This document shows, piece by piece, positions 8,239-16,235 of a stretch of DNA of 40,064 nucleotides. The DNA comes from Gallibacterium trehalosifermentans (lineage in GTDB: Bacteria; Pseudomonadota; Gammaproteobacteria; Enterobacterales; Pasteurellaceae). Numbering within the stretch: position 1 is the stretch's first letter; every line of letters starts with the position of its first letter. The notes below the pieces were generated by a model. The model did not search any database, was not told the DNA's origin, and worked only from the letters and a program-made list of their open reading frames with translations. Made by a program: the position numbers and the translations under genes. The stretch spans positions 1 to 40,064 of the forward strand of contig NZ_JBHLWB010000011.1 of assembly GCF_042433055.1 (NCBI RefSeq), read 5' to 3'.

Positions 8239-9048
8239 ATGCAATGGGTAACAGTAGATAGTATGGATAGTCGGCTTGAAAGAAATTATAGGTTACTGAT
8301 TGCAAAACAATTTAAGATTCTTTCTAGACACCAACATGTCTTAAATTTACAACTATTCAATAATCAAATTGTTGCATTAGTTGATCCATCTGTTCCTCAA
8401 GGACCTCGTCAATTACGCTTATTACAACATATTCCTATGGTTGATAATTTTTTGATTACAGCCGACTTACCTCGAAAATTTTCTTGCGATTTGCAATATT
8501 CGTTAAATGCGATTAATCACACATTGTTAGATTTTTCTTGGAATATTCTTATTCATCAACAAGGTATCCCCGTAGATATTGTGCAAGTTACAACACAACG
8601 ATATTTACAGATGGGAATAGAAAATTTATTAGCGGCGTTGGCACATAATCGGTCTGTATTTGATGAAGTGAAAAATTTGCTTGGTTTGGGAGTTGGTTTA
8701 ACACCTAGTGGTGATGATTTTCTTTGTGGGTTAGTGGTTGCACTGATATTACCTCAAAGTCCTTTTCATTCACAAAGAGAAAAACTAGCTACCGCGATAC
8801 TTGCAAATTTACAACTAACCAATCCTATTTCGATAGGATTTTTACAAGACGCTTGCTTAGCGCAAGTTAGTCGTCCCGTTCAGCTATTTATCCATAATTT
8901 ATTAAGCACTACTTATGATCCTGTTGTCGTACAAAATGTTATTACATTGGGGCATAGAAGTGGTTTTGATTTACTTAGTGGATTATTAGCTGGTTTTCCT
9001 CATTTGATAACAAAGAGAGTCTATTTATGCCCTTATATAGTCGATTAA
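8239..9048 (+). CDS. DUF2877 protein, YlbF/AllH-like subunit of oxamate carbamoyltransferase
   Basis: A 269-aa protein of the DUF2877 family, close in length to E. coli YlbF (AllH). The best motif is LGVGLTPSGDDFLCGLVVAL near residues 152-171, which is the conserved core of the family. Another conserved stretch is HRSGFDLLSGLLAGF near the C terminus. In E. coli the three proteins FdrA, YlbE and YlbF (AllF, AllG, AllH) together act as oxamate carbamoyltransferase, converting oxalurate and phosphate into oxamate and carbamoyl phosphate. The gene begins right after the ankyrin gene and overlaps the start of fdrA by 22 nt, which points to translational coupling. Assigning it as a subunit is by homology and context. 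Confidence 0.82.
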   Translation: MQWVTVDSMDSRLERNYRLLIAKQFKILSRHQHVLNLQLFNNQIVALVDPSVPQGPRQLRLLQHIPMVDNFLITADLPRKFSCDLQYSLNAINHTLLDFSWNILIHQQGIPVDIVQVTTQRYLQMGIENLLAALAHNRSVFDEVKNLLGLGVGLTPSGDDFLCGLVVALILPQSPFHSQREKLATAILANLQLTNPISIGFLQDACLAQVSRPVQLFIHNLLSTTYDPVVVQNVITLGHRSGFDLLSGLLAGFPHLITKRVYLCPYIVD

Positions 9049-10574
9049 AAACAAATACTTATATTGACTCAGTTACATTGATGGCGATTTCTACGGCAAT
9101 AAATCAGCTTGATGGCGTTATTCAAGCACAAGTTGCGATGGGTAGCCCGATGAATAAAGCAGTATTAACAGAAGCGAATTTATTGACTGATGAATTGAGT
9201 ACAGCTGTAGCTTCTGATTTGATGATTGCCGTTGTTGTAGAAGAAAGTAGTCATGTTGATGAAATATTCATACAAGTTGAAGCGTTACTGAGCCGTAAAC
9301 CAACAGCAGATATAGAAGAGAAGAATGAAATATTTCATACCATTACTGCGGCGGCGGATAAGAATCCAGAAAGTAATTTAGTGATTATTTCAGTGAATGG
9401 CGCCTATGCGGCGAGGGAAGCAGAAAAAGCATTGATGTTAAATAAGCACGTTATGTTATTTTCTGACAATGTTCCTATTGAGCAAGAATTACATTTAAAA
9501 CAATTAGCGCACAATAAAAAATTATTAATGATGGGACCAGATTGTGGTACAGCAATGATTAATGGTGTTGGGCTTGGTTTTGCTAATAAAGTGCGCCAAG
9601 GGAATATAGGCATTGTCGCCGCATCGGGTACAGGTGCTCAAGAAGTATCCGTTCGCATTCATGAGTTTGGCGGTGGTGTTTCTCAACTTATCGGCACAGG
9701 TGGCAGAGATCTATCAGAAGAGATAGGTGGAATAATGATGCTGAATGGTTTGCAATTACTTGCTGAAGATCCCCATACATCAGTAATCGTAATTGTTTCT
9801 AAACCACCAGCACCATCAGTTGCAGAAAAAATTCTAACGGCTTGCCAGCAAATAAGCAAACCAATTTTTATTTGGTTTTTAGGTTATCAAGGTGAACAAA
9901 CATTATCCTCTCATATTCAAATATTTTCTCATAGTAAACCTACGGCAATGGCAGCTGTCATTAAGTCTGGCATTGCAGAAGAAAGTATCGATAAACACGC
10001 CCTAAATTGGCCATTAATTAATGAAGTAAGGGCAAAACTGTCTCCAGAACAAAAATATATTCGTGGACTCTTTTGTGGAGGGACGTTGTGTGATGAGGCG
10101 TTATTTTCTGCGATGGAAAAACATGATGAGGTTTATTCTAATATTCACCCTAATAAAGCGCATAGAATTTTAGCAACAGATAAATCAAAAGGTCATACGT
10201 TTATTGATTTTGGCGATGATGAATTTACTCAGGGCAAAGCGCACCCAATGATCGATCCTAGCTATCGTATAGAACGTATTCTACAAGAAGGAAAAGATCC
10301 TGAGGTTGGCGTTTTATTACTCGATTTTGTCGTTGGTTTTGGTGCTAACCTTGATCCAGTAAATGAAACCTTGAATGCATTAATACAAGTTAAACAAGAT
10401 GCACACAATGCAGGGCGACATTTAGAGATATTAGCTTATGTGCTAGGAACAGAGTTAGATTCACCAAGTGTCAATAGCCAAATCGCACTTTTAGAAAAGG
10501 CAGGTATAACGATTGCTTCCAGTTCAACGAATGCTGGATTGTTAGCCAAAGAGTTTGTTGTAAAAGGAGAATAA
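9027..10574 (+). CDS. fdrA: FdrA-like protein (AllF-like), oxamate carbamoyltransferase subunit
   Basis: A 515-aa FdrA-family protein, related in fold to succinyl-CoA synthetase alpha and beta chains. Visible motifs are VAMGSPMNKAVL near residue 37, AAREAEKALMLNKHVMLFSDNV, the glycine-rich MMGPDCGTAMINGVGLGFAN near residue 168, VAASGTGAQEVSVRIHEFGGG, and IDFGDDEFTQGKAHPMIDP. E. coli FdrA is about 555 aa; this one ends earlier, just after a segment corresponding to the E. coli EDAGIAVVSS region (here EKAGITIASS). The missing end seems to be carried by the next protein. Its start overlaps the DUF2877 gene by 22 nt and its stop is 3 nt before the next start. Role: part of the complex releasing carbamoyl phosphate from oxalurate, by homology. 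Confidence 0.9.
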   Translation: MPLYSRLKTNTYIDSVTLMAISTAINQLDGVIQAQVAMGSPMNKAVLTEANLLTDELSTAVASDLMIAVVVEESSHVDEIFIQVEALLSRKPTADIEEKNEIFHTITAAADKNPESNLVIISVNGAYAAREAEKALMLNKHVMLFSDNVPIEQELHLKQLAHNKKLLMMGPDCGTAMINGVGLGFANKVRQGNIGIVAASGTGAQEVSVRIHEFGGGVSQLIGTGGRDLSEEIGGIMMLNGLQLLAEDPHTSVIVIVSKPPAPSVAEKILTACQQISKPIFIWFLGYQGEQTLSSHIQIFSHSKPTAMAAVIKSGIAEESIDKHALNWPLINEVRAKLSPEQKYIRGLFCGGTLCDEALFSAMEKHDEVYSNIHPNKAHRILATDKSKGHTFIDFGDDEFTQGKAHPMIDPSYRIERILQEGKDPEVGVLLLDFVVGFGANLDPVNETLNALIQVKQDAHNAGRHLEILAYVLGTELDSPSVNSQIALLEKAGITIASSSTNAGLLAKEFVVKGE

Positions 10575-10577
10575 CGT

Positions 10578-11999
10578 ATGACGCATTTATTTAATCAATC
10601 TTTAACAGTTATTAATGTTGGGTTACGCCAATTTGCAGAAGATCTTACTCGTCAGCAGGTAAAAGTGATCCAATTAGACTGGAAACCAGTTGGCAATGGC
10701 AATTCTGAATTAATTGATGCTTTAAGTCGTTTAGAAGTAGAGGAGATTGCCGAAAAGATAGAACACGCTAACCAAGAGGCATTTCAACGTATTACCCAAG
10801 CACAGCCAGTATTAATTGGATATGGGCAAGCCAAAGATGTTATTCCTGGAATGAAAGGGAAGATGCTGTTGCACGCTGGACCACCTATTGAATGGGAAAG
10901 AATGAATGGTCCGATGCGGGGAGCTATTACGGGTGCAATCGTATTTGAAGGCTGGGCAAAGAATTTGCAAGAAGCGGCAGAGTTGGCGGCAAGTGGAGAA
11001 ATTACGTTTTCACCATGTCATGAACATCAAGCAGTTGGCTCAATGACGGGGGTTACTAGTCCCTCTATGTATGTTCATATTGTAGAAAATAAGACTCACG
11101 GCAATATCGCTTTTACTAATTTATCGGAGCAATTAGCCAAAATATTACGTATGGGAGCCAATGATCAGAGTGTGATTGATCGTTTGAACTGGCTGAGAGA
11201 TGTATTTGGACCAATGCTTTCGCAGGCGATGTCTTATTGTAAGGAGGGGATCGATTTACGTTTAATGCTTGCACAAGCATTACATATGGGTGATGAATGT
11301 CATAACCGTAATGTAGCAGGCACACTGCTGCTTATCCAAAAGCTCACCCCCTATATTTTAGAAACCGATTTTAGTCAAAAAGATAAGCAAGATGCATTCA
11401 ATTTTGTTGCGTCGTCTGATTATTTTTCAGGACCAACGTGGATGGTCTGTTGTAAGGCTGCGCTAGATGCTGCGCAAGGTATTCCTTATTCTACTGTACT
11501 TACTACGATGGCAAGAAATGGGACAGACTTTGGTATTCGTGTGTCTGGCTTACCTAACCAATGGTTTACTGGACCTGCACAGCGAGTGGTTGGACCAATG
11601 TTTGCTGGTTATAAACCAGAAGATTCGGGATTAGATGTCGGGGATTCAGCCATTACTGAAACGTATGGGATTGGTGGTTTTGCTATGGCGGCTGCACCAG
11701 CAATCGTTTCCTTAGTAGGGGGAACGGTGAGTGATGCTATGAATTACAGCCAATTAATGAAGCAAATCACAACAGGGAATAATCCTAATATTACGATTCC
11801 TTCGCTTAACTTTATGGGCGTACCAACAGGGATTGATATTCGAAAAGTGATTGAAAGTGGCGTATTACCAATTATTAATACAGCGATAGCTCATAAGGAA
11901 GCCGGTATTGGCATGATTGGCGCAGGGATAGTTAATCCGCCAATGGAGGCATTCAATAAAGCAATATTAGCTTTTACAAATAAATATACAGCAGAGTAA
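10578..11999 (+). CDS. DUF1116 protein, YlbE/AllG-like, with N-terminal extension
   Basis: A 473-aa DUF1116 protein. The core from residue ~70 matches E. coli YlbE (AllG) closely: LLHAGPPIEWERMNGPMRGA, FEGWAKNLQEA, FSPCHEHQAVG, MTGVTSPSM, TTMARNGTDFGIRVSGL, GDSAITETYGIGGFAMAAAP and NTAIAHKEAGIGMIGAG. E. coli YlbE is ~419 aa, so this protein has about 50 extra residues at the N terminus. That part (SLTVINVGLRQFAEDL ... VKVIQLDWKPVGNGNSEL) resembles what I remember as the C-terminal tail of E. coli FdrA, so a segment boundary seems to have moved between the two genes. The gene starts 3 nt after fdrA and ends 10 nt before the permease. Likely role: a subunit of oxamate carbamoyltransferase. Confidence 0.88.
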   Translation: MTHLFNQSLTVINVGLRQFAEDLTRQQVKVIQLDWKPVGNGNSELIDALSRLEVEEIAEKIEHANQEAFQRITQAQPVLIGYGQAKDVIPGMKGKMLLHAGPPIEWERMNGPMRGAITGAIVFEGWAKNLQEAAELAASGEITFSPCHEHQAVGSMTGVTSPSMYVHIVENKTHGNIAFTNLSEQLAKILRMGANDQSVIDRLNWLRDVFGPMLSQAMSYCKEGIDLRLMLAQALHMGDECHNRNVAGTLLLIQKLTPYILETDFSQKDKQDAFNFVASSDYFSGPTWMVCCKAALDAAQGIPYSTVLTTMARNGTDFGIRVSGLPNQWFTGPAQRVVGPMFAGYKPEDSGLDVGDSAITETYGIGGFAMAAAPAIVSLVGGTVSDAMNYSQLMKQITTGNNPNITIPSLNFMGVPTGIDIRKVIESGVLPIINTAIAHKEAGIGMIGAGIVNPPMEAFNKAILAFTNKYTAE

Positions 12000-12009
12000 G
12001 GAGCCGAAA

Positions 12010-13533
12010 ATGAATACACAATTTTGGAAAAAAGGTGATTGGGCTGCTTTCTTTGGTTTATTTAGCAATAATTTAACTAATTTGCTCACCATGATTGCCT
12101 TATTAACGGTTGTTGTTGGCATACCCTCAGAGGTGGTGTTTGGGCGAGTCGTACCTGCTTTTGGCTTAGCGGTATTATGTGCAAGTATTTGTTATGTTAT
12201 CTTTGCGAAAATATTAGCGAAACAGTCAGGTAGAGAGGACGTTGTTGCCTTGCCATCTGGACCGAGTGCGCCATCGATTTTTACGGTAACCTTTCTTGTG
12301 CTACTCCCCGTATATCAACAAACTCAAGATTATGAACTGGCGTTAAGTATTGGCTTAGTTTGGGGATTCGTTGAGGGATTTATTCTCTTTATTGGCTCTT
12401 TTATGGGAGATCTTTTAAGAAAAGCCGTACCAAGAACCGTGTTACTTTCTTGTTTAGCTGGATTAGGTTTGCTGTTATTGGCAATGAATCCAATGTTACA
12501 AGCTTTTCATACACCAGTTGTCTCTTTTGTGGTTCTGGTGCTGATTTTCATTAACTGGTTTGGGCGTTCGCCAATTTTTAAACGTATACCAACAGGACTT
12601 CTGCTCTTAATTGTCGGAACAATTTTAGCGTGGATTTTTGGTTTGCAAGATGCGTCTAAAATTAGTAGTGCTTTACAGAGTGCTGGATTTAATCCACCAA
12701 AATTACATCTCAATAATTTTCTTGATGGTGTTGCTGTTGCGATTCCTTATTTAGCCTCAGCTGTTCCGTTAGCGTTAGCAAATTATGTTTTTGATCTAGA
12801 AAATATAGAAAGCGCGCACGCTGCAGGCGATCCATACCCAACACGTCGCGTGATGATTGCTAATGGTTGTTCAACCATGTTTGGTGCATTAATGGGAAAT
12901 CCATTCCCTGTTACCGTATATGTTGGGCATACCGCGTATAAAGAAATGGGCGCGGGTATTGGATATACGCTTGGTACAGGGATAGTGATGTTTTTAGTTT
13001 GCTTATTAGGGCTAGGCGGTTTTCTTCTTTCCTTAATTCCAATGGCGGCAATCGCCCCAATTCTTATCTTTATTGGTATTGTAACGGCGAATCAAGTCGT
13101 GAGAGAAACGCCAAAATTGGAAGTGCCAGTTATTTTTGTCTGCTTATTTCCTTGGATTGGTGCTTGGGCATTAACGACGGTAGGAAATACGTTAAAAAGT
13201 GCTGGAACGAATGCTGGTCAGCTAGGGTGGGATCTTTTGGAAAAAAATGGTGTTGATTTTACAGGATTATTCCATCTAGGTAGTGGAGCGCCGTTATCGT
13301 CATTGCTTTGGGGGTGTATTGCTATTTTTGCAATTACAAACCAACCGAAAAAAGGGGCTATTAGTGCGATTTTGGCAGCGATCTTAGCTCTCTTTGGCAT
13401 TATTCACCAAGCAAAACCAGTTTTTGGCGGTGAATCACCTTTAACGTTTGTTCTCGCCTACTCAATGGTGGCAGCATTATTTTTCTTAAAATATTGGTTA
13501 GATCGTAATCAATCAGCGAAAACAATGCCATAA
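12010..13533 (+). CDS. NCS2-like membrane permease of the oxamate-type cluster
   Basis: A 507-aa integral membrane protein with about 12-14 hydrophobic helices, for example LTNLLTMIALLTVVVGIP near residue 17, IGFVWGFVEGF-like (IGLVWGFVEGFILFIGSFM) near residue 117, VLLSCLAGLGLLLLAMNP, GLLLLIVGTILAWIFG, and a C-terminal hydrophobic run ending in SAKTMP. The overall pattern is that of xanthine/uracil-type (NCS2) permeases, which are often coded beside fdrA genes, but I do not see the textbook NCS2 signature, so the substrate is open. By context it probably imports the ureido compound (oxalurate or a relative) that feeds the carbamoyltransferase, or exports oxamate. A hairpin follows the gene before the carbamate kinase gene. 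Confidence 0.7.
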   Translation: MNTQFWKKGDWAAFFGLFSNNLTNLLTMIALLTVVVGIPSEVVFGRVVPAFGLAVLCASICYVIFAKILAKQSGREDVVALPSGPSAPSIFTVTFLVLLPVYQQTQDYELALSIGLVWGFVEGFILFIGSFMGDLLRKAVPRTVLLSCLAGLGLLLLAMNPMLQAFHTPVVSFVVLVLIFINWFGRSPIFKRIPTGLLLLIVGTILAWIFGLQDASKISSALQSAGFNPPKLHLNNFLDGVAVAIPYLASAVPLALANYVFDLENIESAHAAGDPYPTRRVMIANGCSTMFGALMGNPFPVTVYVGHTAYKEMGAGIGYTLGTGIVMFLVCLLGLGGFLLSLIPMAAIAPILIFIGIVTANQVVRETPKLEVPVIFVCLFPWIGAWALTTVGNTLKSAGTNAGQLGWDLLEKNGVDFTGLFHLGSGAPLSSLLWGCIAIFAITNQPKKGAISAILAAILALFGIIHQAKPVFGGESPLTFVLAYSMVAALFFLKYWLDRNQSAKTMP

Positions 13534-13543
13534 ACATCTCTTT

Positions 13544-13567
13544 GCCTGAGGGAATATTTCCTCAGGC
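13544..13567 (+). other. Hairpin between permease and carbamate kinase genes
   Basis: GCCTGAGG (13544-13551) pairs perfectly with CCTCAGGC (13560-13567), and three more inner pairs are possible. No T-run follows, so it looks like an mRNA processing or stability element and not a terminator. Confidence 0.5.
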
Positions 13568-13591
13568 TTCTCCAGCAGATAAGGAAATAAA

Positions 13592-14497
13592 ATGAAACCT
13601 ACAATAGTAATTGCTTTAGGTGGCAACGCTTTATTAAAGCGTGGGCAGATAATGTCGTATGATAATCAATTAGCCAATATTAGTCTCGTTGCTGCTGCAA
13701 TTAGTCAGTTAGTGGATAAATATCGAATTGCGATTGTACATGGTAATGGTCCACAAGTCGGGTTGTTAGCGCAACAAAATGATATTGATACCAGTGTACC
13801 AGCCTATCCTTTAAGTTGTTTAGTCGCAGAAACTCAAGGTATGATTTCTACAATTTTAGTACAAGAGTTGCGTAAATTAGTGAAACAACCTATTACCTCA
13901 ATTATTACGCATATTGAAGTGGATTCTCGTGATGAAGCTTTTTTAGCGCCAAATAAATTTATCGGCAGTGTTTATGACCAAGCAGAAGCGGAGGCGTTAG
14001 CCAAGAAATATCATTGGCAAATTAAACAAGATGGACAATATTATCGTCGAGTTGTCGCTTCGCCTAAGCCACTATCGATTCAGGAAAATGAGATTATTCG
14101 CTCTGCATTGGAGCAGGATAATATTGTTATTTGTTGTGGTGGTGGCGGCATTCCAGTATCTAAACAAAATGGGCAGCTCTTAAATATCGATTGTGTTATA
14201 GATAAAGATGCCTCTGCTTCATTATTAGCTAAAGAGATTCAGGCAGAATATTTTCTCATTTTAACTGATGGTGATGGTATTTATTTAAATTGGGGAAAGG
14301 ATAATCAGCGTAAGCTAGATGAAGTTTCTGTAAGTGAATTGCTCACCTATGAGTTTGATAAAGGATCCATGCAACCCAAAGTAGATGCAATCGTTGATTA
14401 TGTTTGTAATATGAATAATGGCGTAGGGATTATTGCTGATATGAATTTTGTGGCGGAGGCGTTAGAAAATAAAGCAGGGACAAGAGTTATACGTTAA
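13592..14497 (+). CDS. Carbamate kinase (catabolic)
   Basis: A 301-aa amino-acid-kinase-family enzyme that makes ATP from carbamoyl phosphate and ADP, releasing CO2 and ammonia. Signatures: VIALGGNALLKRGQ at the N terminus, IVHGNGPQVGLLAQQND near residue 47, IVICCGGGGIPV near residue 184, VIDKDASASLLAKEI near residue 206, LTDGDGIYLNWG and the GSMQPKVDAIVDYV segment. Length is usual for ArcC/YbcF (AllK). There are no arginine deiminase genes nearby, so the carbamoyl phosphate should come from the oxamate carbamoyltransferase genes just upstream, as in E. coli allantoin fermentation. It is 58 nt downstream of the permease, with AAGGAA as ribosome binding site. Confidence 0.93.
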   Translation: MKPTIVIALGGNALLKRGQIMSYDNQLANISLVAAAISQLVDKYRIAIVHGNGPQVGLLAQQNDIDTSVPAYPLSCLVAETQGMISTILVQELRKLVKQPITSIITHIEVDSRDEAFLAPNKFIGSVYDQAEAEALAKKYHWQIKQDGQYYRRVVASPKPLSIQENEIIRSALEQDNIVICCGGGGIPVSKQNGQLLNIDCVIDKDASASLLAKEIQAEYFLILTDGDGIYLNWGKDNQRKLDEVSVSELLTYEFDKGSMQPKVDAIVDYVCNMNNGVGIIADMNFVAEALENKAGTRVIR

Positions 14498-14653
14498 ATA
14501 ATCGTCATATTCTCGAAATGATTGGGATAATACCCAGAAATTTGTATAGAGAAATAGATTGTTATTCCTAGATTGTGATAAAAATACTAGCAGATATAAA
14601 ATTCCTTTATATCAAATAAGATAAAAATAGTTATTATCAGCGGAGTAAATGCT

Positions 14654-15388
14654 ATGTCATATATTTTTACCCCACCACCAGTTATTGCAATTCCTGTGGT
14701 AGATAGCGATCGGCTTTTTGCGGTACGGCGTATTTATTGTGTTGGACGAAACTATGCAGCCCATGCTCGAGAGATGGGGCATGATCCTGATCGTGAGCCA
14801 CCATTTTTCTTTTGTAAGCCAGCAGATGCGATTCGTCCAGTTATACCAGGAGAAACTTATGCATTTCCTTATCCAAGTTTGACGGAAAACCTGCATTATG
14901 AGGGGGAATTAGTCGCTGTGATAGGTAAGGCTGGGCGAAATATTTCTGCAGAGAGAGCATTAGAACATATTTGGGGCTATGCTGTCGGATTAGATATGAC
15001 ACGGCGTGATTTACAAAATCAGATGAAAGCAATGGGGCGACCTTGGGAGGTGGGGAAAGCATTTGATGCTTCTGCACCGATTGGTCCAATTTATCCTGTC
15101 AGCAAAGTGGGGCATATTACTTCTGGTGCTATCTGGCTAACAGTGAATGGGGAAGAAAAGCAGCGTGGTGATATTTGCGATTTGATTTGGTCTGTGGCTG
15201 AAACGGTTGCTCATTTATCAACCTTATTTACCTTAGAACCTGGTGATATTATTTTTACTGGTACACCTGAAGGGGTGGGAAAAGTAGTGTCAGGTGATCA
15301 GATCAGAATGGGAATTGATCAATTAGGAGAATTAAATATAAAAATTGTCGAAAATGAAAGGGCTATTTCAGATAACAGCGAAATTTAG
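14654..15388 (+). CDS. Fumarylacetoacetate-hydrolase-family protein
   Basis: A 244-aa single-domain FAH-family protein. The fold signature is IYCVGRNYAAHAREMGHDPDR (residues ~28-48 in part), FFFCKPADA, then the metal-binding Glu83 and Glu85 in YEGELV and Asp114 in GLDMTRRDLQ, and the C-terminal PGDIIFTGTPEGVG loop. All metal ligands are present, so it should be active. Related enzymes include fumarylpyruvate hydrolase, acylpyruvases and oxaloacetate decarboxylase/tautomerase (YcgM, FAHD1); sequence reading cannot choose between them. It lies 156 bp after carbamate kinase without a terminator between, and shares the terminator at 15443, so it may be the last gene of the oxamate-type unit. CGGAG at 14641-14645 is the ribosome binding site. 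Confidence 0.85.
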   Translation: MSYIFTPPPVIAIPVVDSDRLFAVRRIYCVGRNYAAHAREMGHDPDREPPFFFCKPADAIRPVIPGETYAFPYPSLTENLHYEGELVAVIGKAGRNISAERALEHIWGYAVGLDMTRRDLQNQMKAMGRPWEVGKAFDASAPIGPIYPVSKVGHITSGAIWLTVNGEEKQRGDICDLIWSVAETVAHLSTLFTLEPGDIIFTGTPEGVGKVVSGDQIRMGIDQLGELNIKIVENERAISDNSEI

Positions 15389-15442
15389 CTTTAGTTGAAA
15401 ATGTGATAAATATTCATTTGCGTAATTTTTTATTCATAAATT

Positions 15443-15475
15443 AAATAACCTACTTTAACAAGTAGGTTATTTTAT
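15443..15475. terminator. Bidirectional terminator between FAH-family gene and cysZ
   Basis: A perfect 13-bp inverted repeat (15443-15455 with 15460-15472, loop TAAC) with T-rich flanks on both strands separates the two convergent genes. Confidence 0.85.
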
Positions 15476-15482
15476 TCATTTA

Positions 15483-16223
15483 TTAATTATTATGGCGATA
15501 TTGCTCGACCCACATTGCCGTCGCACCACAAACCGCAACTGGCATAACAATAAAATTTAATAGTGGAATAAATGCACAACTTGCTACTAAACTACCAAAA
15601 GTCAAATTAAGCATTCTGCGTTGTGCTAATTGCTGTTGCATCATAGGAAAGCTAATTTTATGGTTATCGAAAGGGTAATCACAATATTGAATAGCCTGCA
15701 ACCAAGCGGTAAATAAGAAAAAGAGAATAGGAATTAACGTTTGTCCAATAACAGGGACAAAACCTAATAAAAAGAGAATGATAATGCGCGGCAAGCTATA
15801 CCAAAGTTTTTGCCATTCTCGTTTAAACATTCTTGGTAAGTCTTTGATAAAGTCGAAAATGCCATCAGAGTTGCCTGTTTGCCCAGTCATAAGCAATTCA
15901 ACTTTTTCTGCTAATAAACCGTTAAAAGGCGCGGCAATAAAACCAGCCAAAGTAGTAAAAATAAAGTAATACAAGAATAAAATCATGAGTACCGCTAGAG
16001 AGGTAATAATATAAGTTAACCAACCTAGCCAATCTGGCATAAAAGTAAGTATCCAATCTGTTAAATGATTAATCTGTTGCATCAATAACCAAAAAACAAG
16101 GCTAAGCAGTAAAATATTTAACATAATCGGCATGATGACAAAACGCTTTAATCCTTTGCTTTTAATAAGATGCCAACCAAGCACAAAGTAGTGCCAGCCT
16201 TGTTTAATATCGGAATAACTCAC
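15483..16223 (-). CDS. cysZ: Sulfate transporter CysZ
   Basis: A 246-aa inner-membrane protein of the CysZ/EI24 family, which mediates sulfate entry for cysteine synthesis. The N terminus (GWHYFVLGWHLIKSKGLKRF) and the following hydrophobic helix (VIMPIMLNILLLSLVFWLLM) are typical. Further helices are near residues 65-90 and 150-175, plus a C-terminal hydrophobic segment at LVASCAFIPLLNFIVMPVAVCGATAM. The FDFIKDLPRMFKREWQKLWYSLPR stretch is a family signature loop. It starts 12 nt after the patatin-like gene, so the two form a minus-strand operon. In E. coli cysZ is next to zipA; here the patatin-like gene lies between them. Confidence 0.92.
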   Translation of the reverse strand: MSYSDIKQGWHYFVLGWHLIKSKGLKRFVIMPIMLNILLLSLVFWLLMQQINHLTDWILTFMPDWLGWLTYIITSLAVLMILFLYYFIFTTLAGFIAAPFNGLLAEKVELLMTGQTGNSDGIFDFIKDLPRMFKREWQKLWYSLPRIIILFLLGFVPVIGQTLIPILFFLFTAWLQAIQYCDYPFDNHKISFPMMQQQLAQRRMLNLTFGSLVASCAFIPLLNFIVMPVAVCGATAMWVEQYRHNN

Positions 16224-16235
16224 AATGTTCTCCTT

